Positions 1 through 8,611 of a stretch of 64,000 nt of DNA are shown here, piece by piece. The translations under genes and the position numbers were made by a program. The stretch is from positions 1 to 64,000 of the forward strand of contig NZ_CP093528.1 in NCBI RefSeq assembly GCF_022682305.1. The letters run 5' to 3'. Positions within the stretch are counted from its first letter, which is position 1, and each line of letters starts with the position of its first letter. The notes below the pieces were generated by a model. It saw only the letters and a list, made by a program, of their open reading frames with translations. It made no database searches and was not told the DNA's origin. The stretch is from Shinella zoogloeoides (GTDB lineage Bacteria; Pseudomonadota; Alphaproteobacteria; Rhizobiales; Rhizobiaceae).

Positions 1-1560
1 ATGCAGATGAATACGGCCAGAGCGGCTGGTGCATTCGCGAACGGGGAAAATGCACGACAGACACTCCCGCAAGAAGGGGTGCAAGAGGCGGCGGGAGTTC
101 CATCCGATATGAAACATGACGCGCTTTTCGAACGGGTCAGTGCGCGGCTGAAGGCGCAGGTCGGTCCGGACGTCTTCGCGAGCTGGTTCGGTCGCCTCAA
201 GATCCATTCGGTTTCCAAGAGCCTCGTGCGCCTTTCGGTGCCCACGACCTTCCTGAAGTCCTGGATCAACAACCGTTACCTCGACCTCATCACCAGTCTC
301 TTCCAGCAGGAGGATCCCGAGATCCTCAAGGTGGAAATCCTGGTGCGCACCGCGACCCGCGGCGTCCGCGCCGGCATGGCCGAAGAAACGACTGTGACCG
401 AGCAGCCCGCCCCGCAGGCGCAGCAGCGCCGCCCGGCCGGCGGCCCGCAGCCGGTCGCCAATGTCGCCGCGTCGGTCACCGCCACGGCCCAGCCGCGCGC
501 GCCGCAGTCCGGCCCCCTCTTCGGCTCGCCGCTCGACCAGCGCTACACGTTCGACGCCTTCGTCGAAGGCACCTCGAACCGCGTCGCCCTTGCCGCCGCC
601 CGCACCATTGCGGAAGCCGGTGCCGGCGCCGTGCGCTTCAATCCGCTCTTCATTCATTCCAGCGTCGGTCTCGGCAAGACGCATCTTCTGCAGGCCATCG
701 CGCTCGGCGCGCTCTCCAGCGCCCGCAACCCGCGCGTCGTTTACCTGACGGCCGAATATTTCATGTGGCGCTTCGCAACCGCGATCCGCGACAACGATGC
801 GCTCTCCCTCAAGGAGACGCTGCGCAACATCGATCTTCTGATTATCGACGACATGCAATTCCTGCAGGGCAACTCGATCCAGAACGAGTTCTGCCACCTG
901 CTCAACATGCTGCTCGATTCCGCCAAGCAGGTCGTCGTCGCCGCCGACCGCGCACCGTGGGAACTGGAATCGCTCGATCCGCGCGTTCGCTCCCGTCTTC
1001 AGGGTGGCGTCGCCATCGAGATGGAAGCGCCCGACTACGAGATGCGCCTTGAAATCCTCAAGCGCCGCCTTGCCGCCGCGCAGCAGGAAGACGCCTCGCT
1101 CGACATCTCGCCGGAAATTCTGAGCCATGTCGCCCGCAATATCACGGCCAGCGGCCGCGAGCTGGAAGGCGCCTTTAACCAGCTGCTCTTCCGCCGCTCC
1201 TTCGAGCCGAACCTGACGATCGAGCGCGTCGATGAACTGCTCGGCCATCTGGTCGCCGCCGGCGAGCCGCGCCGCGTGCGCATCGAGGACATCCAGCGCG
1301 TCGTCGCCAAGCATTACAACGTCTCGCGCCAGGAACTGGTCTCGAACCGCCGCACGCGCGTCATCGTCAAGCCGCGCCAGATCGCCATGTATCTGTCGAA
1401 GACGCTGACGCCGCGCTCCTTCCCGGAGATCGGCCGCCGCTTCGGCGGACGCGACCATACGACCGTGCTGCATGCCGTGCGCAAGATCGAGGAACTGATC
1501 TCGGGCGATACCAAGCTCAGCCACGAGATCGAGCTTCTGAAGCGCCTGATCAACGAATAG
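1..1560 (+). CDS. dnaA: Chromosomal replication initiator DnaA
   Basis: DnaA is the AAA+ ATPase that binds DnaA boxes and melts the chromosomal origin. The product is 519 aa. The N-terminal domain ([10 protein letters not shown]) is followed by a variable Ala/Pro/Gln-rich linker, then the AAA+ core with Walker [11 protein letters not shown] and Walker [10 protein letters not shown], and the C-terminal DNA-binding domain with [15 protein letters not shown]. The first P-loop residue is Ser where most families have Gly. About 36 residues precede MKHDALF, which begins the conserved part, so ATG 109 is a plausible alternative start. The window opens exactly on this gene, so the promoter and any origin lie outside it. 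Confidence 0.97.
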   Translation: MQMNTARAAGAFANGENARQTLPQEGVQEAAGVPSDMKHDALFERVSARLKAQVGPDVFASWFGRLKIHSVSKSLVRLSVPTTFLKSWINNRYLDLITSLFQQEDPEILKVEILVRTATRGVRAGMAEETTVTEQPAPQAQQRRPAGGPQPVANVAASVTATAQPRAPQSGPLFGSPLDQRYTFDAFVEGTSNRVALAAARTIAEAGAGAVRFNPLFIHSSVGLGKTHLLQAIALGALSSARNPRVVYLTAEYFMWRFATAIRDNDALSLKETLRNIDLLIIDDMQFLQGNSIQNEFCHLLNMLLDSAKQVVVAADRAPWELESLDPRVRSRLQGGVAIEMEAPDYEMRLEILKRRLAAAQQEDASLDISPEILSHVARNITASGRELEGAFNQLLFRRSFEPNLTIERVDELLGHLVAAGEPRRVRIEDIQRVVAKHYNVSRQELVSNRRTRVIVKPRQIAMYLSKTLTPRSFPEIGRRFGGRDHTTVLHAVRKIEELISGDTKLSHEIELLKRLINE

Positions 1561-1580
1561 GCCGCCGGCCTTTCCAACAA

Positions 1581-1614
1581 ACGCCGCGCCGTCTGCGAGA
1601 TGGCGCGGCGTTTT
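1581..1614 (+). terminator. Rho-independent terminator of dnaA
   Basis: A 10-bp perfect GC stem (ACGCCGCGCC with GGCGCGGCGT) around a 10-base loop ends in TTTTG, 20 bases after the dnaA stop. Confidence 0.85.
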
Positions 1615-1642
1615 GCCGTTCGAGGGACGCGGAGCCACCGGC

Positions 1643-2143
1643 ATGAGACTGCTCGTCACCTATATGGAACTGTGCGATCCGCCGGTGAACCATCCGGCGC
1701 TGCCCGCACCCTCCGCCGGCCTGTCCATCCAGCCTGAGAGGCTGTCCGTGGCGGACTATGTCGCGCTCTACCGAGAGGTCGGCACGCCGCTCGACTGGGA
1801 TTCCCGCCTGCGCCTGCCGCAGAAGGCGCTTGCGGCCTTCCTGTCCGCCTCGTCGACAAGGATCTACGTGCTGCGCGAGGTGGGGAAGGCGGTCGGCTTC
1901 TGCGAATTCGATGCCGTCGATACACCAGATATCGAACTCACCCATTTCGGTCTCATCCCGGCCGCCTATGGCCGGCGGCTCGGGCCTTTCCTGCTGGACA
2001 CCGCCCTGCGGGCCGTCTGGAGCGAGACGACGCGGCGGCTCTGGCTGCACACGGATACGAACGACCATGCCAAGGCGCAGGCGACCTATGCCCGGGCAGG
2101 CTTCACGATCTTCAAGGAGCAGGTCGAGGACTTCCCGGACTGA
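1643..2143 (+). CDS. GNAT family N-acetyltransferase
   Basis: A predicted acetyl-CoA-dependent N-acetyltransferase of 166 aa with unknown substrate. The C-terminal half has the GNAT pattern: a beta strand with [13 protein letters not shown] in the acetyl-CoA loop position, then [15 protein letters not shown] and a closing RAGF turn. I chose ATG 1643 because the residues upstream of it in the same frame (from 1613) look non-coding. It follows the dnaA terminator and converges on hemW, with only 18 bases between the stops. Family confidence is good; function is unassigned. Confidence 0.85.
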   Translation: MRLLVTYMELCDPPVNHPALPAPSAGLSIQPERLSVADYVALYREVGTPLDWDSRLRLPQKALAAFLSASSTRIYVLREVGKAVGFCEFDAVDTPDIELTHFGLIPAAYGRRLGPFLLDTALRAVWSETTRRLWLHTDTNDHAKAQATYARAGFTIFKEQVEDFPD

Positions 2144-2161
2144 GCCGATGCGCGAAGCGCT

Positions 2162-3355
2162 CTAGCAGGCAAGATCGGCGACGACGGCGTCGAGGATCAG
2201 CATCCCGGCCGGGGTGCAGCGCAGGCGCGAATTGCCGAGCCGCTCGATGAAGCCGTGGTCGATGAGGAACTGTTCGCGGTCCGGGTCCAGGTCGCGGCCG
2301 GAAAAGGCCTGCCAGCGGGCAAGGTCCACGCCTTCCTTCAGCCGCAGGCCCATTAGCAGGAGTTCGTCGGCCTGTGCCTCGTATTCCAGCACTTCCTGGT
2401 CGACCATGCCGTGGCCCTCGGCCTCGACGAGCGACAGCCAGCCCTCGGGCTTGCGCTCCGTCGCGGTCGCGATCTTCGCGCCGCCCGTCGTCAGCCGGCC
2501 ATGGGCGCCGGGACCGATGCCGACATAATCGCCATAGCGCCAGTAGGTGAGGTTGTGGCGGCTTTCCGAGCCGGGGCGGGCATGGTTGGAAACCTCGTAG
2601 GCCGGCATGCCCTCGCGCTCGGTGATCTCCTGCGTCGCCTCGTAGAGCACGGCGGATTGCTCTCCATCCGGCACCACCAGCTTGCCGGCCTTGGCGAGAC
2701 CGTAGAAGGGCGTGCCCTCTTCGATGGTGAGCTGGTAGAGCGAGAGGTGGTCGACCGCGTAGGAGACGGCTTCCTTCAGCTCCCGGTCCCATTCCTCCAC
2801 CGTCTGGTTCGGGCGGGCATAGATGAGGTCGAAGGACATGCGCGGGAAGATGTCGCGGGCAAGCCGTATGGCCTTCAGCGCATCGGCGACATCATGCAGC
2901 CGCCCGAGGAATTTCAGGTCCCGGTCGTTCAGCGCCTGCACGCCGAGCGAGACGCGGTTGACGCCGGCGGCGCGGTAGCCGCGGAAACGTTCGGCCTCCA
3001 CGCTGGAGGGGTTCGCCTCCATGGTGATCTCGATACCATCGGGCACATGCCAGTGGCGGGCGATGCCGTTGAGGATCGCGTCCACCGTCTCCGGCGCCAT
3101 CAGCGAGGGCGTGCCGCCGCCCATGAAGATGCTGGTGACGGTGCGCGAGCCCGTCAGCCGGCGCATCGTCGCCATTTCCTTCAGGAAGGCCTGCACGAAG
3201 CGCGGCTGGTCGACCGGCTGGTGGCGCACATGGCTGTTGAAGTCGCAATAGGGGCATTTGGCGGCACAGAACGGCCAGTGCACATAGATGCCGAAGCCGG
3301 GATCGGAAAGGCCCGTTCCCATGCTCGGCCGGATATCGAAGGGCACCGCCGTCAT
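2162..3355 (-). CDS. hemW: Radical SAM heme chaperone HemW
   Basis: HemW is a coproporphyrinogen-oxidase-like radical SAM protein that binds heme and delivers it to acceptors; it was often annotated as HemN. The 397-aa product has the cluster motif CAAKCPYCDF at about residues 30-39, the FMGGGTPSL SAM-binding strand, and a C-terminal HemN-type domain. It is the last gene of the leftward group rph-VOC-rdgB-hemW, starting 6 bases after the rdgB stop, so it is probably co-transcribed. Distinguishing HemW from HemN rests on length and context. Confidence 0.93.
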   Translation of the reverse strand: MTAVPFDIRPSMGTGLSDPGFGIYVHWPFCAAKCPYCDFNSHVRHQPVDQPRFVQAFLKEMATMRRLTGSRTVTSIFMGGGTPSLMAPETVDAILNGIARHWHVPDGIEITMEANPSSVEAERFRGYRAAGVNRVSLGVQALNDRDLKFLGRLHDVADALKAIRLARDIFPRMSFDLIYARPNQTVEEWDRELKEAVSYAVDHLSLYQLTIEEGTPFYGLAKAGKLVVPDGEQSAVLYEATQEITEREGMPAYEVSNHARPGSESRHNLTYWRYGDYVGIGPGAHGRLTTGGAKIATATERKPEGWLSLVEAEGHGMVDQEVLEYEAQADELLLMGLRLKEGVDLARWQAFSGRDLDPDREQFLIDHGFIERLGNSRLRCTPAGMLILDAVVADLAC

Positions 3356-3361
3356 GACGTT

Positions 3362-4006
3362 TCAGGCTTTCAGGCAGGTTTCGACGAAGATCTTGAAGGC
3401 GCGGGCGCGGTGCGAGAGCGCTGTCGCGTCACCCGGCTTCCAGCCGTGCTTTTCTTCCGCGCTCATCTCGCCGAAGGTCGTCTCGTACCCTTCCGGCTGG
3501 AAGACGGGATCGTAGCCGAAACCCTTGTCGCCGCGCGGCGGCCAGACCACATGGCCTTCCACCTCGCCGCGGAAGAGTTCCGTATGGCCGTCCGGCCAGG
3601 CAAGGCACAGCACGGAGACGAAGCGCGCGGTGCGGTCCCTGGCGTCCGTAGCGCCCTTTTCGGCCAGCGCCTTTTCGACCTTCTCCATGGCCATGGTGAA
3701 ATCGCGCGTGCCGTCTTCCTTCTCCGCCCAGTTGGCGGTGTAGACGCCCGGCGCGCCGCCCAGCGCGTCGATCACGAGGCCGGAATCGTCCGAAAGGGCC
3801 GGCAGGCCCGAGGCCTTTGCCGAGGCGAGGGCCTTGATCGTCGCGTTCTCCTCGAAGGTCGTGCCGGTCTCGTCCGGTTCCTCGAATTTCAGTTCCGCGG
3901 CGGACTTGGCGGAAAAGCCGAAGGGGCCGATCAGGTCCTCGATCTCGCGGATCTTTCCGGCATTGTGGCTGGCGACGACGATCGTCTTGGTATCGAGCTT
4001 GCGCAT
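3362..4006 (-). CDS. rdgB: dITP/XTP pyrophosphatase RdgB
   Basis: This house-cleaning enzyme hydrolyses dITP, XTP and related non-canonical purine triphosphates to monophosphates, keeping them out of DNA. The product is 214 aa, with the substrate-binding [10 protein letters not shown] near the N terminus, the catalytic [10 protein letters not shown] segment, [11 protein letters not shown], and C-terminal [20 protein letters not shown] 4006 is preceded by AGGA at good spacing. The gene lies in a tight leftward cluster, 8 bases after the VOC gene and 6 before hemW. Confidence 0.95.
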   Translation of the reverse strand: MRKLDTKTIVVASHNAGKIREIEDLIGPFGFSAKSAAELKFEEPDETGTTFEENATIKALASAKASGLPALSDDSGLVIDALGGAPGVYTANWAEKEDGTRDFTMAMEKVEKALAEKGATDARDRTARFVSVLCLAWPDGHTELFRGEVEGHVVWPPRGDKGFGYDPVFQPEGYETTFGEMSAEEKHGWKPGDATALSHRARAFKIFVETCLKA

Positions 4007-4014
4007 AAGGGTTC

Positions 4015-4431
4015 CTAAGCGATGTTCCAGAGACCGGGCTCTGCACATTCGAGACTGTTGCCGGCGGGGTCGCGAAAATAGATCGAGCGGGCGCCGTTCG
4101 GCCAGCGAAAATCCGCTTCGATGGCGATGCCGGCTTCTTCCAGCTTTTTCACCCAGAAATCAAGCGCGGGGCCGGGAATGCGGAAACAGGCGTGGCCGGG
4201 GCCGCTGGTGCCATGCACCGGCACGGGAAAGGCCTGCGGCGGCGGGGGCACGGCGGTCTCCTTCGCATTGAAGATCAGGAAAACGCCTGGGCCGCAGCGA
4301 AAGAAGACGTGGCGGTTGCCGTGCCGCGTGATCTTCTCGAGGCCGAGAATGCCGCCATAGAAGGCCTCCGCCGCGTCGAGGTCATCCGCGTAAAGCGCGG
4401 TTTCGAGAATGCCTTCGATCGCGGCGGTCAT
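4015..4431 (-). CDS. VOC superfamily (glyoxalase/bleomycin resistance-like) protein
   Basis: A 138-aa vicinal oxygen chelate fold protein with two paired beta-alpha-beta modules: [16 protein letters not shown] near the start and a second module ending [18 protein letters not shown]. His and Glu residues at the usual metal positions (GHACFRI, NSLECAE) suggest a metal-dependent lyase, isomerase or dioxygenase, but the substrate cannot be read from sequence. It sits between rph and rdgB with 16- and 8-base gaps, so it is likely co-transcribed with two nucleotide and RNA housekeeping genes. Confidence 0.85.
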   Translation of the reverse strand: MTAAIEGILETALYADDLDAAEAFYGGILGLEKITRHGNRHVFFRCGPGVFLIFNAKETAVPPPPQAFPVPVHGTSGPGHACFRIPGPALDFWVKKLEEAGIAIEADFRWPNGARSIYFRDPAGNSLECAEPGLWNIA

Positions 4432-4447
4432 GGTCTTGCGCCTTTTC

Positions 4448-5164
4448 TCAGGCGATAGCCTGCTTCTGCAGGGCGACGAGGTCGGCAATGCCGCCCCGGG
4501 CAAGCGCCATCAGGCTGGAGAATTCCTCCTCCGTGAACGGCTTGCCTTCCGCGGTGCCCTGGATTTCGACGATGCCGCCCGAGCCGGTCATGACGAAGTT
4601 GGCATCGGTCTCGGCGGCGGAGTCTTCCAGATAATCGAGGTCGATCACCGACTGTGCGGCGAAGATGCCGCAGGAGATCGCGGCGACGTGGTCCTTCAGC
4701 ACCTTCTCGACCTTGATCATGTTGCGCGCTTCCATCCACTTCAGGCAGTCGTGGAGGGCGATCCATGCGCCGGTGATGGAGGCCGTGCGCGTGCCGCCGT
4801 CCGCCTGGATGACGTCGCAGTCGACGGTGATCTGGCGCTCGCCGAGGGCTTCGAGGTCGACGATGGCGCGCAGCGACCGGCCGATGAGACGCTGGATTTC
4901 CTGCGTGCGGCCGCCCTGCTTGCCGGCGGCGGCTTCACGCTTCATGCGGTCGCCGGTGGCGCGCGGCAGCATGCCGTATTCGGCCGTCACCCAGCCCTTG
5001 CCGCTGTTGCGCAGCCACGGCGGCGTCTTGTCCTCAAGGCTTGCGGTGACGAGCACGTGCGTATCGCCGAACTTGACGAGACAGGAGCCTTCGGCATGCT
5101 TGGAAACGTTGCGCTCGAAGGAAACCTTGCGCATCTGATCGGTTTTTCTGCCGGACGGCCGCAT
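4448..5164 (-). CDS. rph: Ribonuclease PH
   Basis: RNase PH is a phosphorolytic 3'-5' exoribonuclease that trims tRNA 3' ends. The 238-aa product is full length for the family. It has the N-terminal [19 protein letters not shown], the RNA-binding [10 protein letters not shown], and the phosphate/catalytic segment [22 protein letters not shown] 5164 matches the conserved family start; residues upstream in the frame are not conserved-looking. It heads the leftward group rph-VOC-rdgB-hemW and diverges from hrcA across a 151-bp region, an arrangement known from other alphaproteobacteria. Confidence 0.97.
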   Translation of the reverse strand: MRPSGRKTDQMRKVSFERNVSKHAEGSCLVKFGDTHVLVTASLEDKTPPWLRNSGKGWVTAEYGMLPRATGDRMKREAAAGKQGGRTQEIQRLIGRSLRAIVDLEALGERQITVDCDVIQADGGTRTASITGAWIALHDCLKWMEARNMIKVEKVLKDHVAAISCGIFAAQSVIDLDYLEDSAAETDANFVMTGSGGIVEIQGTAEGKPFTEEEFSSLMALARGGIADLVALQKQAIA

Positions 5165-5255
5165 TGCGAACTCCTGTCTGAGATATGTGTGAGGCTGCTT
5201 TAGACCACTTCGCCGGGCGAGGGAATGCCGGAGGCCGAAGGTCAAGGAAAATCCG

Positions 5256-5284
5256 TTTTGCGCCGGCCGGCGAAATCACTATAT
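5256..5284 (+). promoter_or_regulatory. Candidate housekeeping promoter of hrcA
   Basis: The -10 hexamer CTATAT at 5279-5284 matches the rhizobial consensus exactly. The -35 (TTTTGC, 17-base spacer) is weak. It lies about 30 bases upstream of the hrcA ATG. No CIRCE inverted repeat was seen here. Confidence 0.35.
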
Positions 5285-5315
5285 TCCGGGCGGACAACAG
5301 GGTTGCAGTTCAAAG

Positions 5316-6395
5316 ATGGTTTTGAGATCTCCGGGACCTGACATTCAGGCGGCGCTCGACGAGCGTTCGGGCGAAATCTTCCGCCGCATCGTCGAAACGT
5401 ATCTCGAGAGCGGCGAGCCGCTCGGCTCGCGCAACCTGTCGCGCATCCTGCCCATGTCGCTCTCGCCCGCCTCCGTGCGCAATGTGATGAGCGATCTGGA
5501 AGAACTCGGCCTCATCTATTCGCCGCATATCAGCGCGGGCCGCCTGCCGACGCAGCTGGGCTTGCGCTTCTTCGTCGACGCCTTCATGCAGGTCGGCAAC
5601 ATTTCCGCCGAGGACCGCGCCTCCATCGAGCGCCATGTCCGCCCGCACGGCCAGAAGCACACCGCCGTCGAGACCATGATGAACGAGGCGAGCCAGGCGC
5701 TGTCAGGCATGTCGCGGGGTGCGGGTCTCGTCATCACCACCAAGAACGACGCCGTGCTCAAGCATGTCGAGTTCATCCGGCTGGAGCCGACCAAGGCGCT
5801 TGTCGTGCTGGTCGGCGATCACGACCAGGTGGAGAACCGCATCATCGAGCTGCCGGCGGGCGTCACCAGCTCGCAGCTCACCGAGGCGGCCAATTTCCTC
5901 AACGCGCATCTGTCGGGCAACACGCTGCTGGAGGCCCGCTCACAGCTGGAGCGCCTGCGCGGCGAGATCAGCAGCGAGCTCGACAAGCTGTCGCAGGACC
6001 TCGTCGAACGCGGCCTTGCCGTCTGGTCGGGTGGCTTCGAGGAGGCAAAGCCGACGCGCCTTATCGTACGCGGCCGGGCGAACCTTCTGGAAGGCCTTGC
6101 CGGCGCCGACGATATCGACCGCCTGCGCATGCTCTTCGACGACCTCGAGCGCAAGGACAGCCTGATCGAGCTGCTGAACCTCGCTGAGACAGGGCCGGGC
6201 GTGCGTATCTTCATCGGCTCGGAGAACAAGCTCTTCTCCCTCTCCGGCTCCTCGCTCATCGTCGCGCCATACCGGGATGGTGACGACAAGATCGTCGGCG
6301 CGGTCGGTGTCATCGGCCCGACGCGGCTCAACTATTCCCGTATCGTGCCCATGGTGGACTATACGGCCCAGCTCATGTCGCGGCTTTCGCGCTGA
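5316..6395 (+). CDS. hrcA: Heat-inducible transcription repressor HrcA
   Basis: HrcA binds CIRCE operators, classically upstream of groESL, and is kept active by GroEL. The 359-aa product has an N-terminal winged helix with [14 protein letters not shown] and [16 protein letters not shown], a dimerisation/IDD middle region, and a C-terminal segment [17 protein letters not shown] typical of HrcA. It lies 90 bases upstream of grpE. No CIRCE was seen upstream of hrcA or grpE, so autoregulation through a canonical site is not supported within this window. Confidence 0.97.
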   Translation: MVLRSPGPDIQAALDERSGEIFRRIVETYLESGEPLGSRNLSRILPMSLSPASVRNVMSDLEELGLIYSPHISAGRLPTQLGLRFFVDAFMQVGNISAEDRASIERHVRPHGQKHTAVETMMNEASQALSGMSRGAGLVITTKNDAVLKHVEFIRLEPTKALVVLVGDHDQVENRIIELPAGVTSSQLTEAANFLNAHLSGNTLLEARSQLERLRGEISSELDKLSQDLVERGLAVWSGGFEEAKPTRLIVRGRANLLEGLAGADDIDRLRMLFDDLERKDSLIELLNLAETGPGVRIFIGSENKLFSLSGSSLIVAPYRDGDDKIVGAVGVIGPTRLNYSRIVPMVDYTAQLMSRLSR

Positions 6396-6419
6396 GAATA
6401 GCCAATCCGGCCTTCAGCC

Positions 6420-6448
6420 CTTGATTTTTCAGGCTCAAAGCTCGATAT
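6420..6448 (+). promoter_or_regulatory. Candidate RpoH (sigma-32) promoter of grpE
   Basis: CTTGAT at 6420-6425 and CGATAT at 6443-6448 are separated by 17 bases, close to the alphaproteobacterial RpoH pattern CTTGAA-N17-CCATAT/CYTAT. It sits about 38 bases upstream of the grpE ATG, which has CGGAG as ribosome-binding site. The inference rests on consensus similarity only. Confidence 0.5.
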
Positions 6449-6485
6449 CGGGCCCAAACCCAGAAAATGCAATTCGGAGTACGTC

Positions 6486-7103
6486 ATGACCGACGAAACC
6501 AAGAAACACGGACCTGACGACGTGGTGGACATCAACTTCGCCGCGCAAGCAGCGGCCGATGCCGCCGTCGAGGCAGAAACCCCGGCCGAAGCCGATCCGA
6601 TCGACGTGCTGCGTGCGGAAAACGCCGACCTTCGCGACAAGTACCTGCGCCTTGCCGCCGAGATGGACAACCTGCGCCGCCGCACCGAGCGCGACGTGAA
6701 GGATGCCAAGTCCTATTCCGTCGCCGGTTTCGCCCGCGACATGCTGGCCGTGTCCGACAACCTGCGCCGCGCGCTGGACGCCATTCCGGCCGATGCCCGT
6801 GAAGGCGGCGATGCCGGCCTCACTGCGCTGGCGGAAGGCGTCGAGATGACCGAGCGTTCCATGCTCGCCGCGCTCGAGCGCCATGGCGTGCGCAAGCTCG
6901 ACCCGATGGGTGAGAAGTTCGACCCGAACTTCCACCAGGCCATGTTCGAAGTGCCGAACCCCGAGATCGCCAGCAACACGGTCGTGCAGGTCGTGCAGGC
7001 CGGCTACGTCATCGGCGAGCGCGTGCTGCGTCCCGCCATGGTCGGTGTTTCCAAGGGCGGCCCCAAGGCCCCTGCGGGCGAGGCGAACGCCGCACAGGCC
7101 TGA
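6486..7103 (+). CDS. grpE: Nucleotide exchange factor GrpE
   Basis: GrpE releases ADP from DnaK and so drives the Hsp70 folding cycle. The product is 205 aa: an acidic, disordered N terminus, a long coiled-coil helix ([20 protein letters not shown] then [10 protein letters not shown]), and the C-terminal beta domain with [12 protein letters not shown] and [19 protein letters not shown]. It follows hrcA and ends at a strong terminator. A candidate RpoH promoter in the hrcA-grpE gap suggests heat induction. Confidence 0.97.
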   Translation: MTDETKKHGPDDVVDINFAAQAAADAAVEAETPAEADPIDVLRAENADLRDKYLRLAAEMDNLRRRTERDVKDAKSYSVAGFARDMLAVSDNLRRALDAIPADAREGGDAGLTALAEGVEMTERSMLAALERHGVRKLDPMGEKFDPNFHQAMFEVPNPEIASNTVVQVVQAGYVIGERVLRPAMVGVSKGGPKAPAGEANAAQA

Positions 7104-7124
7104 TAGGCTCTTTTCGACAATCCG

Positions 7125-7157
7125 AACGCCCGCATCAGCAATGGTGCGGGCGTTTTT
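7125..7157 (+). terminator. Rho-independent terminator of grpE
   Basis: AACGCCCGCA (7125-7134) pairs with TGCGGGCGTT (7145-7154), followed by further T residues, just after the grpE stop. Confidence 0.88.
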
Positions 7158-7181
7158 CTTGCGCGGTTTTTGCTGAGCCTG

Positions 7182-7222
7182 AAAAACGAAACCGCCGCAG
7201 GACGCTGGTCCGCGGCGGTTTC
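7182..7222 (-). terminator. Rho-independent terminator of ptsN
   Basis: An 11-bp perfect stem (GAAACCGCCGC 7188-7198 with GCGGCGGTTTC 7212-7222). Read on the minus strand, the stem is followed by GTTTTT, so it ends the leftward hpf-ptsN transcript and faces the grpE terminator. Confidence 0.85.
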
Positions 7223-7246
7223 GCAAGCAATCGGTATCTTGCGGCC

Positions 7247-7711
7247 TTACGCCGCGTTGGACGCCTGTTCCTCGCTGAGGCAGGCGTAGATGGCGCTCTC
7301 GCTGTCGGAAGCGCGCAGCTTTGCGACCATTGCGGGATCGCGCAGCACGCGGGCGATCCGCGAAAGGGCTTTCAGATGATCCGCGCCGGCGCCTTCCGGC
7401 GCCAGGAGCAGGAAGACGAGATCGACCGGCTGGTCGTCCAGCGCCTCGAAGTCGACGGGCGTTTCGAGCCTCGCGAAGAGGCCGGTGATCTGCGAAAGCT
7501 CCTTCAGCTTGCCGTGCGGAATGGCGATGCCATTGCCGACACCGGTCGAACCAAGTCGCTCTCGCTGAAGGATGACGTCGAAGATCTCGCGTTCGGGAAG
7601 CCCGGTGATCTTGGCCGCTTTTGCCGCCAGCTCCTGAAGCAGCTGCTTCTTGGAATTGGCCTTCATCGCCGGAATAATCGCACTCTGCTGCAGTAGACCT
7701 GCCAATGCCAT
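7247..7711 (-). CDS. ptsN: Nitrogen PTS EIIA component PtsN (EIIA-Ntr)
   Basis: EIIA-Ntr is the terminal phosphocarrier of the regulatory nitrogen phosphotransferase system. The 154-aa product has the PTS EIIA type-2 fold with the phosphorylatable His in GIAIPHGKL and downstream VDLVFLLLAPEGAG. Like many alphaproteobacterial homologues it lies downstream of rpoN and hpf on the same strand. In related rhizobia this system affects potassium and ABC transport and carbon/nitrogen balance; that is family knowledge, not visible here. Confidence 0.96.
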   Translation of the reverse strand: MALAGLLQQSAIIPAMKANSKKQLLQELAAKAAKITGLPEREIFDVILQRERLGSTGVGNGIAIPHGKLKELSQITGLFARLETPVDFEALDDQPVDLVFLLLAPEGAGADHLKALSRIARVLRDPAMVAKLRASDSESAIYACLSEEQASNAA

Positions 7712-7748
7712 GCTCTTGTCCTCGTGCGCTGGGTGAAGGGTTTGAAGA

Positions 7749-7776
7749 AGCGTGGCGCCCGTCCCGGCGCCACGCT
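7749..7776 (-). terminator. Stem-loop between hpf and ptsN (attenuator or partial terminator)
   Basis: A perfect 11-bp stem AGCGTGGCGCC/GGCGCCACGCT with a 6-base loop lies between the hpf stop and the ptsN start. On the minus strand it is followed only by CTTCTTC, not a proper U-run, so it may attenuate transcription into ptsN or protect the hpf mRNA 3' end. Confidence 0.6.
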
Positions 7777-7784
7777 CCCGTCAC

Positions 7785-8360
7785 TCAGCCTTTGATATTG
7801 GCTGCATCGATCCAGCCAATATTTCCGTCGTTGCGTCGGTAGACGATATTGAGCTGCTCCGACCCGGCGCTGCGGAAGAGAAGAACCGGCTCGTCCGTCA
7901 TGTCGAGCGCCATCACGGCGCCTGCGACGGACATGGTCCTGAGTTTCTTCGTGCTTTCCGCGACGATGGTCGGCGCGTAGTCCTCGGGAAGCTCTTCGTC
8001 TTCGTCGGGGACAGAATCCATCACCGTGTAGGCCACTTCCGCAAAGGCGTCGTGACCGTTGCCATTGTGGTGTGCCTTGAGTTTGCGCTTGTACCGGCGA
8101 AGGCGCTTTTCGATCCGCTCCGAGGCTGCCTGGAAGGCCGCCAGCGGATCGTTTGCCTCGCCATTGGCCTGCAAGGCCGTCCCCGTATCCAGGTGAAGCT
8201 TGCAGTCCGCACTGTACCGCGATCCCGCTTTTTCCACGGTGACCTGGCTCGAATACCCTCCGTCGAAATATTTGGTTACGGCTTCTCCGACCTGCTCTTC
8301 AATCCGCTGGCGGAAGCTGTCGCCGATTTCCATATGTTTACCGGACACACGCACACTCAT
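7785..8360 (-). CDS. hpf: Ribosome hibernation promoting factor, long form
   Basis: Long-form HPF dimerises 70S ribosomes into inactive 100S particles in stationary phase. The 191-aa product has an N-terminal S30AE/RaiA domain starting MSVRVSGKHMEIGDSF, a charged linker, and a C-terminal dimerisation domain (ALDMTDEPVLLFRSAGSEQ, then NIVYRRNDGNIGWIDA). ATG 8360 is preceded by GAGAGG. The ribosome-binding region overlaps a short dyad, GAGGTAACCTC. It sits between rpoN and ptsN; historically this gene was described as a modulator of sigma-54 activity, now seen as HPF. Confidence 0.96.
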   Translation of the reverse strand: MSVRVSGKHMEIGDSFRQRIEEQVGEAVTKYFDGGYSSQVTVEKAGSRYSADCKLHLDTGTALQANGEANDPLAAFQAASERIEKRLRRYKRKLKAHHNGNGHDAFAEVAYTVMDSVPDEDEELPEDYAPTIVAESTKKLRTMSVAGAVMALDMTDEPVLLFRSAGSEQLNIVYRRNDGNIGWIDAANIKG

Positions 8361-8520
8361 GGAGGTTACCTCTCTTTCATGATTTGCGCGCACCAGTCTA
8401 TTCCAACCTCATCTGCGTTCCAAGCTTTTCACGCACGCGCTGTTTGCTGCATCGCACGCTCAAGAAAAGCGGGGATATGTTTTGGAAGTCCGGTATGCCT
8501 TTCCTTCGAAAGTGGGGCGC

Positions 8521-8535
8521 GCATTAGCCCTTCCA
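8521..8535 (-). promoter_or_regulatory. Weak sigma-54-like -24/-12 element upstream of hpf
   Basis: The minus strand reads TGGAAGGGCTAATGC, which keeps the invariant GG-N10-GC spacing but misses several positions of TGGCAC-N5-TTGC. It lies about 160 bases upstream of the hpf start in the 251-bp rpoN-hpf gap. It may be chance. Confidence 0.2.
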
Positions 8536-8611
8536 GCCGGGCAAGTCAATCGGCGGATTCAGCTATCGTTAACTTCCGGCAGCCTGAAGCGGCGCTTATC
8601 CCGGCTTTGTT

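Noticed and set aside
2411-4018. A 535-codon open frame on the plus strand opposite hemW and rdgB
   Set aside because: It is antisense to two intact conserved genes, shows no known domain, and has the Gly/Arg/Asp/His-rich composition typical of frames forced open by GC-rich third positions.
5165-6485. CIRCE operator near hrcA or grpE
   Set aside because: No TTAGCACTC-N9-GAGTGCTAA or close variant was seen in either intergenic region.
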